Assembly: GCA_022059125.1 (NCBI GenBank)
Contig: JAEUWY010000006.1
Location: forward strand, 124,001-188,000
Source: Corynespora cassiicola
Taxonomy: Eukaryota; Ascomycota; Dothideomycetes; Pleosporales; Corynesporascaceae
Direction of reading: 5' to 3'
Length of the DNA: 64,000 bases
Shown: positions 1 through 10,734 of the stretch, piece after piece
How the letters are laid out: every line of letters begins with the position of its first letter
Position numbering within the stretch: position 1 is the stretch's first letter
Notes under the pieces: model-generated
Seen by the model: the letters and a program-made list of their open reading frames with translations, nothing else
What the model was told of the DNA's origin: nothing
Database searches by the model: none
Made by a program: the position numbers and the translations under genes

Positions 1-468
1 CGGCATGCGTTATCTCAGCCTGTGGTCAAATCATCTCCATGACCACTTACAACACCGGCGCTCGCTACTTCGCCATGTTCTTGCAGGCTATGGGATCCTT
101 TTCCGCTTTCCAGCTCATTCTATCTTGGGTCTCTGCTACGATCCCTAGGCCCAAGGCGAAGAGATCGGTGACTATCGCCATGGCGACTGCAATTTCGAAT
201 GCGACGAACATTAGCAGTGCTTACTTGTACCCTGCTTGGAGTGCACCGTAAGTTTCTTTAACCCTGCTCATAAATCTAAATAGCTAACAGCATTATCAGA
301 TTGTATCGTATGGGCTGTATCGTGCTCACTGTAGCACTATTGTGCTGCGCTACTGCTTCACTTACCCTTCGATTCTTGCTCCAAAAACGTAATCGGGCCT
401 TTGATCAGGCCGTTGGTCACGAGGGTGTGGAGGGAGGAACCGGAAGGATGTTCCGTTATGCATTGTAG
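1..468 (+). CDS. MFS permease, anion:cation symporter (allantoate/nicotinate permease-like) family, C-terminal part
   Basis: The frame is open from the left edge, so the gene is truncated by the window. Exon 1..247 joins exon 300..468 (or 291..468). The visible part holds the last three or so membrane helices, with the family-typical NTGARYFAMF and FPRP/IPRP-KR segments near the loop before the penultimate helix, and a short cytoplasmic tail ending FRYAL. Proteins of this group (TNA1, DAL5, Liz1 relatives) import organic anions such as nicotinate, allantoate or pantothenate across the plasma membrane; the substrate cannot be read from this fragment. The intron has donor GTAAGT, a branch-like GCTAAC and two in-frame AG acceptors nine bases apart. 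The AG at 298-299 is favoured because the AG at 289-290 sits directly on the branch sequence. Confidence 0.8.
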
Positions 469-996
469 AAAATGAGTTGACACGATAAAATATATGGCAA
501 TAATGGCTGCCACATTATCCGACTGAGACGCGCATAATTCCAGTTTGTTCCATGATCACTACGAGGGCCATGTGGATTTAAAAAAAAATCGCAAGTTTGA
601 GAATTTTTTACTAGCAAAAACATGACCGTCTTGATACTGGGCCTCCGGATGGATTCGCAAGTCGAAATCAGAAGCCCCTACCACATGGGCTGCGTGGTGG
701 ATCATGCTGTTGGTTGCTCTGGAATGGACGTTCAGTATGAATCAATCAATGTGCCTGACCAGTGGTTCTAGAAATTAATGTTTCAGGCAGCCCCGATCAC
801 TCTTGCGACCCTTTTCTCATTCAAAGCTCCTGACCCTTCTAGTCAGTAGTTGGCAAAGGTCTAGCAGAAGTGTTTTCCCACACCTGCCACTCAATCACAG
901 GTCTCCATGTACTAGTTCTATTTTGGGTTACCCAGGGGTCAGGATTTTCTAGCCTCTCCATACCTTTGTGGCAACATATCATGCTTCTGAAAGCGC
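469..996. other. Intergenic stretch, no gene seen
   Basis: This holds the 3' flank of the permease and an A-rich segment near 580-620. Reading frames are short and show no recognisable protein sequence. Confidence 0.6.
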
Positions 997-1782
997 ATGC
1001 AACAGATACGATTCTGTTGGTGGCGCACACTCGATCAAGGTTATCCACCCCACTTTGGAGCCTTCGAAAGACCAACGTACGAGAATTGGCTTGCCACTCA
1101 GTCTGGCGAAGTCTCCAGAACCATTTTTTGTCGGTCGCATACGAGGTGTTGCATTATCAAGGTCAATCCGCATGCTTGTAGTTTGTCGATCCCAGCTTCG
1201 TACAACGCCGCCCCAACAAATCCCGTACGCGACCCTATCTATCCACTTCCCCACAACGCCGACGATGTTATCTTGCGTCCGAAAACCAGATCTCTTATCG
1301 TGTAGCACCGCCAAAACCCCTACATCGAACTGTATACTGAATCAAGGAAGTTCACTCTGGAAAATCTTCAACTTGACGAGCAGCGTTCGACCGGAAATGT
1401 TGAAGCAACCGAAATAAGACCCGACCCGAGCACGCCATCTTCAACGCCGTCCCAAGGCCGCAGTATCGATTGGTTCCCCACGGTCGACCCAAAAGTCGCG
1501 ATAGTGGGACCCGATTGCAGCATATCTATTTCTTCGCTACGCCATGCCCGTCTGGGTAGCAACTCCACCTTTACGGGGCTTCAGCGTGGGCACCCCCGAT
1601 GTCCAGGGCAGCAGCTCCCATGTTTCCATTACCTGAACGGGATCCGTGCCCTTTTAGAAAAGTGGCTATCAGAGCAGCCATGTGTTGTAGGTGTGCCACC
1701 AGCCTCGGTACGTACCCTTCGTACGGCACATAGTTTCGACCGCCGTGCGACGCTGCGGCAATTGCGTTATCAGAGGCAATGA
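997..1782 (+). pseudogene. Possible decayed or spliced gene of unknown function
   Basis: One frame stays open from about 990 to 1782 except for a single TAG at 1303-1305. The stretch after the stop (1306-1503) has no usable start codon but reads like protein, including a Ser/Pro-rich segment and the motif SIDWFPTVDPKVAIVG. The stop can be removed by an in-phase intron with donor GTACGC near 1226 and acceptor GTGTAG ending at 1305, so this may be a living two-exon gene rather than a relic. I do not recognise a family. No convincing start codon context or terminal exon was found, and chance cannot be ruled out for a frame of this length. It lies upstream of, and on the same strand as, the PTR2 gene. 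Confidence 0.28.
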
Positions 1783-1948
1783 AACGCGGCGAAATCAAGA
1801 AAATGGCCCGCAGATTTGAGAATGCCCGGAGGCTATATCTTGCGGCCGCACCCCAAGAAGTCTTGTCCCGTGCTTGTCCTTCACTTATCGGTGCTTGGAA
1901 GACGCCCAGAGCCTATCCCGCGTGCGACAAGACTAGACGTGGCTGACG

Positions 1949-3808
1949 ATGGGTATGCTTATCTCCACCTCCATGGTCAATCGCCGACCCTGCAAAGACG
2001 CATCCTGACAAATTCACAGCTACCGCTAGAGAGCTGCCTGCTCCAGCTTTGGACGAAAAACATGACCTGGAATCTGGTGCCTCTAGCTCGCATGATGGGG
2101 ATGCATTTATTGCCCCTAGCGAAGAGGAGAAGTCGACGCTCCGCAAAGTGGCTGGTGGCATACCCAAGATCGCGTACCTGATATGCATTGTCGAACTCGC
2201 AGAGCGCGCATCCTTCTATGGCGCCAAGGGTCCTTTCAATAATTACATGCAGTTTCCGCTCCCCAAGGGCGGCGATGGCACCGGAGCCGTCCCGAAGAGC
2301 AACCCGAACGGACATGCAGGCGCTCTAAACAAAGGCATTCAATTCGCGTCTTCGATGACCATCATGTTCAACTTTTTGTCGTACACAATCCCGATTTTCG
2401 GTGCCTGGCTCGCCGATGCAAAGATTGGCCGCTTCAAGGCCATCATCTGGGGAGTGATCATTGGAGGTGTCGCCCATATTATCCTGATCGGAGGAGCAGC
2501 GCCCTCGATTCTAAAGGCCGGTCATGGCGTCGCACCGTTCCTCGTGAGCTTGGTTATGCTGGCCGTTGGAGCCGGTATCTTCAAGCCCAACGTCTCCCCT
2601 CTACTCCTGGACCAGTACACCGAGCAGAAGCAATACGTCAAGACGCTCAAGAGCGGCGAGCGCGTCATTGTCGACCCCGAGACTTCGATCCAGCGCATCA
2701 TGCTCATCTTTTACTCCTTCATCAACGTTGGCGCCTTTTTCGCCATTGCCTGCGTCTACGCAGAAAAGTACCTCGGATTCTGGATCGCATATCTCTTCCC
2801 CGGCATCGTGTACTTTTTGCTGCCCTTCTTGCTCATCTTCATTAACAAGCGCCTCGTCAAGAAGCCACCCATGGGCTCCGAAATGGTGCAATTCTTCAAG
2901 ATCATCGGTACGGCCATCAAGCAGAACAAAGGCAAGCTGTGGGGCAAAGGCTTTTGGGACCGCGCGCGCCCCTCGACGCTCTCGCAAAAGGGCATCAACG
3001 TCTCCTGGTCCGACAAGGACGTCTCCGACGTGTACCGCACGCTCGTGGCCTGTCAAATCTTCCTCTACTTCCCCATCTGGTTCATCAACGACGGTGGCAT
3101 CGGCGCCGTACAGTCCAATCAGGGTGCAGCCATGACATCGCAGGGCGCACCCAACGACCTACTCGGCAAGATCAATCCGTTGACCATCATCGTCGTGTCC
3201 CCGCTCCTGAGCCACGGCCTGTACCCGCTGCTCAACAAGTACAACATCAAGTTTGGCCGCATCAGCCGCATCACATTTGGTTTCGTGCTCGCGGCCATCT
3301 CCGGCATGGTCGGGGCGGTGATCCAGCACCGCGTCTATCAGACGTCACCATGCGGGTACCAGGCTTCGACGTGCGACGGGGTATCCCCGATTTCCATCTG
3401 GTGGCAGCTGCCCAATGTCATGCTGGGCGCCATCTCGGAGCTGTTCGTGAATGTTACTGGGTATGAGCTGGCCTACTCGCGCTCCCCGCCACACATGAAA
3501 TCGCTCGTGTTAGCCATGTTTTTGTTCAATACGGCGCTTTCGTCGGCTTTGTCGCTGATTTTGGTGCCCGCGATCAAGGATCCGTACCTCACTGTAAGTC
3601 TCCCCTTCATCTTTTTCTTTGTTTCTGCCCAGATGCTAATAGTATGAAACAGTGGGTTTGGGGTGGTCCTGCCATTGCGCTCGCCGTACAGACCATCATC
3701 TTTTGGTGGAGGCATCGCGGCATCAATGACGAAGAGTTTATGATTTATGAGGAGGAGGCAGAGGCGGAGCAGGTTTCCGTGGAAGCTCAGGGACAGAAGA
3801 AGGCTTAA
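1949..3808 (+). CDS. ptr2: Proton-coupled oligopeptide transporter, PTR2/POT family
   Basis: The model is join(1949..1952, 2020..3593, 3653..3808), 577 residues, close to the usual ~600 for fungal PTR2 proteins. The protein imports di- and tripeptides with protons across the plasma membrane. The POT signature is visible in the first helix region (ELAERASFYGAKG, about residue 50), followed by about twelve hydrophobic segments and a long central loop around residues 290-330 between the two halves. The large open frame begins with TTG, not ATG, so a start must be supplied upstream. An intron with donor GTATGC at 1953, branch CTGAC and acceptor CACAG at 2019 joins ATGG to the frame and gives MATAREL. 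The second intron (3594-3652) has a GTAAGT donor. The tail is acidic (EEEAEAEQ). The start model is inferred; the body is certain. Confidence 0.92.
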
Positions 3809-4068
3809 GCGTGATTTCGAGGCATTCGGTTCGCGATTGTCAGAGACTAGAGAGGGCCCGTTTCGTGGTGAGTCTTGCTAGATACACTTGGTGGCAGAAG
3901 ATACCCGTAAGAATGACTAAATTTGAACCAACTCTGTGTGCTGCTCTTATCCAGTAAAGTGTGTTATGGCGAATTCGTAGTGCCATCCTTGCCGGAACTT
4001 TACTCTATGAGTGCACCCCTGAGTACAACCATTCATGTGCTACTTGGAATAGTAACGAGTAGCCTCGA

Positions 4069-4891
4069 TTAGGCCAGGCTCTCTGACCTCAGTTGCAGCA
4101 ACGACTCTAGATCCATGCCCATGGCCTCTAAGATATTGGAGCGAAACTGTTCAATGCCCTTGTATTGCTTCCTCACCTCAAACTAGCCCGTCCGTATACC
4201 TAAAATCTTGTATATCGTGTCATTAGCGCGTACTCGTATGATGTAGATCCTACGGTTCAGCTACTTCTTCAGTAGTTTGACAAACTGTGCTCTGTCAGCG
4301 ATGCTTAACACTCGCTCCGATATACCCAACAATGAGAGTAACGAGTTTGCCAGTTGTGCGCCCAACTGTGACATTGAACCTAACTGACTTAAAAGCACTA
4401 ATACCACCCAAGCGGGGATGGAAGATTGCGTGGAGTTCCAGAGTGAGAACAATGGAATCGGTTTTGCTCTTGCATAATTCAAGCTGGCGTCCCAATTCTT
4501 TGACAATCTCGTCGGCCTTTTTCGTCTCATAGTAAAATTCATCAAAAACCTTATCCGCTTTGTTCCACGCTTCGTTCAGCAGATCATGGGCCGCCTCTCG
4601 TGCCTCCAGTGATTTTGGAGACTTAATCATGCGCTCGAGCAACTGAGTTTTAGTATACTCCACATCGGGGCTGACCTGCGACCTGGTCTGAAGTTCTTTC
4701 ATGATGCCAGGTATGGAGACTTTGATGCAGAGGTTTTGGAATATAATGGAGTCATATGCGTCCCAAGCGACGGCATCCTGGGTGGTGATTGCATTGAGAA
4801 TGTTGATGGCTGAACGGAAAATCTCCCCAAGCTCCGTCATCCAACTAGTTGCTGCTATGCAAGTAGCTTGAGCAACCTGGGGCCAAGGCAT
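4069..4891 (-). CDS. Unrecognised alpha-helical protein, exon structure partly unresolved
   Basis: The start is the ATG at 4891. A single open frame runs to about 4390 with helical, charged sequence (about 165 residues) and no signal peptide or clear membrane helix. Downstream the coding signal changes frame: 4385-4261 reads as an amphipathic helix (SQLGSMSQLGAQLANSLLSL) in a different frame. A short frame at 4182-4069 then reads FEVRKQYKGIEQFRSNILEA and ends LRSESLA before TAA, preceded by a CTAG acceptor. These three pieces are probably exons of one gene, but I cannot fix the two introns between them. If unspliced, the first frame would end at 4295 with 198 residues. I do not recognise the family. 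It is divergent from MSH6, with about 620 bp between the two starts. Confidence 0.55.
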
Positions 4892-5512
4892 AGTGGGGGT
4901 AGTTTTTGTGGTTTCTGAAGTGTTTTGGGGATGTAGAGATCAAGTTGGTGACGTGTAGCCAATATAGAAGCAGACGTGACTTTCGCTAGGTCGCATTTAT
5001 ATTATAGCCCCTGGCCTCGGACGATTTACAACGGGAAGGCCTTGGGGGTGGAGACATAATAAGACAAGGATAAAAAATGCGAGTGCACTTTGGATTCGTG
5101 AATAGGCTCGATATGGATCAATGCTTGGACAAAAATACATTTAGAAGGGTGCGCGCATTCATCTGAATACAATGAATGAGGTCGAGTACAGCTTTCCTCT
5201 CGGCTTGGGGACCCAGCGTTTGTTAACAACAGCGACCCAATACTCTGTTCAACTTTCTGTACTTCAAAAAGATCGTGTAGTGCCAGACATTTAAGTTAAG
5301 GACTGTATCAAGTAGCTGACAGCTTGGGAACTGGCATTAGCGCCGTTACGTCATCCAATGCACGGACCATGACCGCGTTCCCGCGTTCCCGCGTCTCGCG
5401 TCTCGCGTCTCCGTAAAGTGGCACTCCCACCCGCGACCCTCCTTTTTCCCTTCTCGTTACCATTGTTTCCCAAACCACCCCGAAAATAGTCCGCGGTATT
5501 GAAGGAAGCAAA
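4892..5512. promoter_or_regulatory. Divergent intergenic region upstream of MSH6
   Basis: The region separates two divergently transcribed starts. Near 5379-5412 there is a short tandem repeat of a CGCGTTCC/CGTCTCGCGT type just upstream of the MSH6 start. The repeat contains ACGCGT-related bases like the MluI-box of replication genes, but no perfect box is present. No ORF here looks real. Confidence 0.4.
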
Positions 5513-8500
5513 ATGTCGACCCCTCGCGCCTCATCACAGAAGAAGCAGCCAGGTTCCGCTTCCCAATCGGCAAAGACACAGAAATCCATCTTGGGCTTCT
5601 TCCAAAAGAAAGCAACAAACTCACCCAGCCCAGCTGCTTCAGATTCGACTCCCGTCAAGAAAGAGTCCACGCCCGCCAAAAAGACCCCGTCTTCATCGTT
5701 ATCAAAACCATCATTTACGAAATCCCTACCTGTCTCGAGAATCACACCGGTCCCCAGCAGCGATGTCCCCGTCCCGTCCAGCCCCATTGAGGAGGACCAA
5801 GATACTGTTTCGGGTAAGAACAAGGAGAATGGTCTGCCCTCACCTCCTACACTCTCAGACACGGAAGCTAACCGTATCTCGCCAGAAGTTGCAGGCATAA
5901 CTCCAAGCAGCCCCTCACGAAAGGTCAAGAAAACTGTCAATTACGCTGAATCCGACGACAACGACGACGAGGATGACGACGTTTTCCAGCCTATTTCGAA
6001 CAATTCGCGTAAAGGTCGCGCCACCAAGCGCCGTAAAGTCAGCGTGGAAGATTCTGACGACGACTTCGACCTCGACGATGCAACACAGCAAGCCATGATG
6101 GACGAAGACATGGACGATTTCATCGTGCCTGACGAGTCTGACGAAGAGGTTGCAGCACCGAAGAAACGAAAGCGGCCTCAGTCGAACAAACCGAGCAAGA
6201 AATCCTCTCCAGCGTCTTCTCCGCCTCCAGCTGCTGTTGTCGACGACGACGATGGGGACATTGTCATGGAGGGAACATCAACCGCTAGGCAATGGACGTA
6301 TGATCCCGATAACCTTGAGCCTCTGAATCCCCGCCCAGCATCCCAGGTTACGAAGAAAAATGCCAGCAAGAAGCAACGGCCTTCAGCTTCTGAGCCAGAA
6401 AAGCGGCATCCGTGGTTGGCGAATCCCCTGGATGCGGATCGCAACCCGCCTGACCATCCTGACTATGACCCTCGCACCATCTATGTGCCCCCTTCCTCTT
6501 TCAACAGCCTTTCTCCCTTTGAGAAGCAGTACTGGGAAATTAAGAAGAAGTTTTGGGACACTGTTGTCTTTTTCAAGAAGGGCAAGTTCTACGAGTTGTA
6601 CGAAAACGACGCGACCATTGGACACCAGCTCTTTGACCTAAAGCTCACTGATCGTGTCAATATGAGAATGGTCGGAGTTCCTGAGGCATCTCTAGATCAC
6701 TGGGCGAACCAGTTCGTGGCAAAGGGCTACAAAGTGGCCAGAGTCGACCAGATGGAATCTGCCCTCGCCAAGGAGATGCGCGAGAGGGACGACGTTGCCC
6801 CGAAAAAGGCGAAGAGCGGCAAAGAAGACAAGATTATCCGACGAGAGCTCGCCGCGGTGCTCACGTCTGGCACTCTTGTTGATGCTGGGATGCTTCAGGA
6901 CGACATGTCCACCTACTGCATGGCGATCAAGGAGATTGACCGAGACAATCTGCCAGCGTTCGGCATTGCGTTTGTTGACACTGCTACCGCCCAATTCCAA
7001 CTGTGCGAGTTCACCGACGACATTGACATGACGCGTTTTGAGACCCTCATTGCTCAAATGCGTCCTGGGGAGCTTTTGCTGGAAAAGTCGTGCATCTCTG
7101 CCAAAGCTATGCGTATCCTGAAGAATAATACTGGGCCCACGACGCTCTGGAACTCTTTGAAGCCCACCAAAGAGTTTTGGCCCGCGGACATCACCATTCG
7201 CGAGATTGAGTCGTCTGGCTATTTTGAATCTGACACCGAGGAGAACGTTGAGGCCTGGCCTCCAGTCCTGCGCGAGGCCCGCGACCAGGACCTGGTCATG
7301 TCTGCGTTTGGCGCCCTTTTGCAGTACCTGCGCTTGCTCAAGATTGAGCGCGAGCTAGTGACGCTGGGCAACTTTGCTTGGTACGATCCCATCCGCAAAG
7401 CGACGAGCTTGGTCCTTGATGGCCAGAGTTTGATCAACCTCGAAATCTTTGCCAACAACTTTGACGGATCTACTGAGGGTACTCTCTTTGCCATGCTCAA
7501 CCGGTGCATTACTCCCTTTGGAAAGCGCTTGCTGCGACAATGGGTATGCCATCCTCTGGCCGATGCCAAAAAAATAAATGCTCGCCTCGATGCCGTCGAC
7601 GCTCTGAATGCCGATTCGTCCATTATGGACAGCTTTACAGCTTCGCTCAGCAAACTGCCAGACCTCGAGCGTCTGATTTCACGCGTCCACGCGGGCCGTT
7701 GCAGAGCCCAAGACTTTCTCAAGGTGCTTGAAGGGTTCGAGCAAATTGACTATACCGTCACTTTACTCAAGCAGTTTGGTGAAGGCGAGGGTGTCATCGG
7801 GCAGCTTATTTCTTCAATGCCGGATCTCGCCTCCACTTTGCAGAAGTGGGAGTCGGCTTTTGATCGTGACATTGCCAAGAAGGAAGGCATACTTGTGCCC
7901 GCCCTAGGAGTCGAGGAGGACTTTGATCAGTCTCAGGAGGAGATTGACTCTTGCTTGGCAAACCTGGACCAGCTTTTGAAGAAGGCCCGCAAAGATCTGG
8001 GATCTTCTGCCATTGTTTTCCGTGACAATGGCAAAGAAATTTATCAGTTGGAGGTCCCTAAGAAGGTCAAGGTTCCGGGCAACTGGAGCCAAATGTCTGC
8101 CACTGCCAAAGTCACCCGTTATTACTCCCCAGAGCTTCGCAAGCTCGTCAGGACACTGCAGGAAGCCCAGGAAACGCATGGCCAGATTGTGAAAGAGGTT
8201 GCCGGCCGCTTTTGCTCTCGTTTTGACGAAGACTATGCCATTTGGCTTGCTGCCGTCAAGATCATTGCACAGCTCGACTGTCTTATCAGTCTTGCAAAGG
8301 CCTCTGCATCTCTCGGTGAGCCAAGCTGCCGGCCAGAGTTTGTCGAAGACAAGCGTACTATCATCGAATTTGAAGAGCTCCGCCACCCGTGCATGCTCAA
8401 CACGGTCGACGACTTTATTCCTAACGATATTAAGCTCGGAGGTGAATCCGCCAACATTGACCTTTTGACTGGTGCCAATGCTGCTGGTAAATCGACTATC

Positions 8501-9239
8501 CTGCGCATGGTAAGTCCTGTCGCTCATTCACAGTTATCTCTCCTGACATGAATAGACTTGCATTGCCGTCATCCTTGCTCAAGTGGGCTGTCATTTGCCT
8601 TGCACGTCTGCCCGGCTGTCGCCCGTCGACCGCATCATGTCGCGCCTAGGTGCCAACGACAACATCTTTGCATCACAGTCCACCTTTTTCGTCGAGCTCT
8701 CAGAGACGCAAAAGATTCTTTCCGAAGCAACTCCCCGCTCGCTGGTCATTCTCGATGAGCTCGGCCGCGGTACATCGTCGTACGACGGTGTCGCCGTGGC
8801 CCAGGCTGTGCTCCACGACATTGCCTCCCGCGTGGGTTGCGTCGGCTTCTTTGCCACGCATTACCGCTCGCTTGCAACGGAGTTTGAGTACCATCCTGAA
8901 GTGTCCAACAAGCGCATGCGTATTCATGTCGACGAAGAGTCCAAGTCTATTACCTTCTTGTACAAGCTGGAGGATGGCGTTGCCGAGGGATCCTTTGGTA
9001 TGCACTGTGCTGCCATGTGCGGCATTCCTACCAAGGTCATTGAGAAGGCGGAGAAGGCGGCCAAAGAGTGGGAGCACACATCTAGGCTGGGTGAGCGCAT
9101 GGAGATTAACAAGGATGCCGGGAATGTCTATATTCCTCTCGGTATCCAGAGCGATATTGCCTGGACGCTGCGAGAGGGACTCGAGGGAGTCGGTGAAAGG
9201 ACGATGGATGTTCTGCTGGAGGCGATTGCCGGATTGTAG
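5513..9239 (+). CDS. msh6: DNA mismatch repair ATPase MSH6
   Basis: The model is join(5513..8509, 8556..9239), 1226 residues, near the 1242 of yeast Msh6. With MSH2 it forms MutS-alpha, which detects base mismatches and small loops in nuclear DNA. The N-terminus carries a PCNA-binding PIP box (QKSILGFFQKK, residues ~23-33), followed by a long acidic, Ser/Lys-rich linker. The MutS mismatch-binding domain starts near residue 330 and has the FYELYE motif that inserts Phe/Glu at the mismatch. The ATPase has Walker A TGANAAGKST near residue 990 and Walker B LVILDELGRGTSSYDG in exon 2. The 46-nt intron lies just after Walker A and has branch CTGAC. The ANAAGKST form differs from the GPNMGGKST of yeast and animal MutS proteins but keeps the GKS/T core. 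All hallmark regions are intact. Confidence 0.97.
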
Positions 9240-9724
9240 GTATTCTCGTGGCATTGTTGTGTTGCTGAGCTTCTACTCGGGATGTGCTGGTTTCTTAAGG
9301 CGTTTCACAGACGTCGTTATAGTGTTGTGTTTCGGAATGGGATGGGATGGGAGGGCTTCGCGGCGTTTAGTCATGATTCGACAGGGCATCTACACTTGTA
9401 ATTATATGCGGATATAGCGGAAAAAGCATCATGTCAAACATTACTTTTTTTTTGTCCATACAGTACATCACAAGCAGCACGAATGAATGGTGACCAGGGT
9501 CGATTGAATATTCGATTAGAGATGTGGATGAGCTATATCCTGTACCCCATACAAGATGTTCAATGGGTAAGGCTGGGCATGAGCCGAAAAGCCCCAAATC
9601 CATGCTGACCGTAGAGTCCCTTGTGATGCCGTCAAACCGTTTCCCCGTCCAGTCAATGATTCAATATCGTCACGGAGACGGTCGAGCCCGTGATGTGGTC
9701 TCTTGATCATAGATCACCGAAATC
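9240..9724. other. Convergent 3' intergenic region
   Basis: It lies between the convergent ends of MSH6 and the minus-strand HTH gene. It holds a T9 run near 9445 and no coding signal. Confidence 0.6.
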
Positions 9725-10306
9725 CTATTTGGGACCCATGGCCAGTTCCTGCTCTTGACCGTCCTGCTCGAAATTCCCATCGCCCACACCAAGACCCAAA
9801 GCATGCCTGTTGAAGAAGTCGGAGGCGCCGGCGAGCAAGTCACGCTCTTCCTCGCGCTTCACGCGAACATTGCGAAACTCCTCGTCCATGTGCTCGTCGT
9901 CCGAGGCCAAACGCGAACGCTTGGCTTTGGCGTTCTTGGTGGGTGTACCGGCGGTGGACTTGGGCTTGGAAGCACTGCCCTTGGTGGTGGAGGAGGGAGC
10001 CTTCTTGCGAGAAGCGGTCCAAGGAGTGGCCTTGGTGCCGGCGGGAAGGGTAGGGCCATCGGCGAGGGCCTTGAGCTTCCTCTTGATCTTTCCAATGGTG
10101 ACCGAGGCGCTTGCTTCAGTATATCCAGCGAGGGAGGCAAGCTTGGCGTAGTTGATCTAGAAGAGTTAGCAGGTGCTGGGAATGTGTTAAGGTTATGGAT
10201 GTATTGTGGATGGGAATGGACTTGCCTTGGGCTCGCCCTCCATGCACTGCCATGCAAGGGCGAGGACTTCGATCTCTCGAGCCGACAATGAGTCTTTGCA
10301 CGACAT
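9725..10306 (-). CDS. Small helix-turn-helix/Myb-like fungal DNA-binding protein
   Basis: The model is complement(join(9725..10156, 10226..10306)), 170 residues. Residues 1-60 form the compact domain common in small fungal proteins sometimes annotated as histone H1-like or Myb-like: SAREIEVLALAWQCME then INYAKLASLAGYTEASASVT and IGKIKRKL. The middle is Lys/Ser/Thr-rich (KKAPSSTTKG, KAKRSR), suiting nuclear localisation and DNA contact. The C-terminal part has an acidic helix and ends AMGPK. The intron (10157-10225, 69 nt) uses a GC donor (GCAAGT) with a normal CTAG acceptor. Without it the two halves of the conserved domain cannot be joined in frame, so the GC-AG reading is well supported. 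The function is probably chromatin or transcription related, which is inference from the family only. Confidence 0.85.
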
Positions 10307-10734
10307 TGTGAATGGCGTCAATAGAGGAGGTGTGCTTGGAAGAGGCGTGGTGTGTTAGAAGTGTAGCGGAAGAGGTGTGGAGAAGAGGTGGGAGAAGAGG
10401 GAGGAAGAGTGGCGATTAGACAGAATATATACTGGCTATTAGGCAGCTAGTAAAGGTCTCTAAAGAGACCCTTAAGAGCCAGTTTCGCTCACTTTCACTG
10501 CAACTATATTTTTCTATAAAATTTATATAGAAATCTTAGGTAAAGGTAAAAGATATAGAATAGTGAGTTTTTACCGCCTTTGGATTAGCTTTAGACATAA
10601 TTAGGCAGAACATTTGCTGTTCCAACTCACAACCTAGACGGCACCAGGTCTCCATCGTGAATTTTGACATGCCAAGTGTACACAACGGTATTTTTTGGTA
10701 TTACACCTATTTTCTGCTAGTGTCAGGCTCTCCA
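10307..10734. repeat. AT-rich intergenic segment with nested inverted repeats
   Basis: Arms ACTGGCT (10431-10437) and AGCCAGT (10477-10483) enclose GGTCTCT (10455-10461) and AGAGACC (10464-10470), a perfect 7+7 bp stem with a 2-base gap. A further pair, TTTCTATA (10511-10518) and TATAGAAA (10526-10533), follows. The motif ATTAGGCAG occurs twice. No ORF is present. It may be a remnant of a small non-autonomous element or a terminator-like structure. Confidence 0.5.

Noticed and set aside
4295..4891. Unspliced 198-residue ORF as the full protein
   Set aside because: Its last ~30 residues are less protein-like than the alternative frames that lead to a plausible terminal exon at 4182-4069.
5026..5229. 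Small minus ORF upstream of MSH6
   Set aside because: 67 codons without features, in a divergent promoter region.
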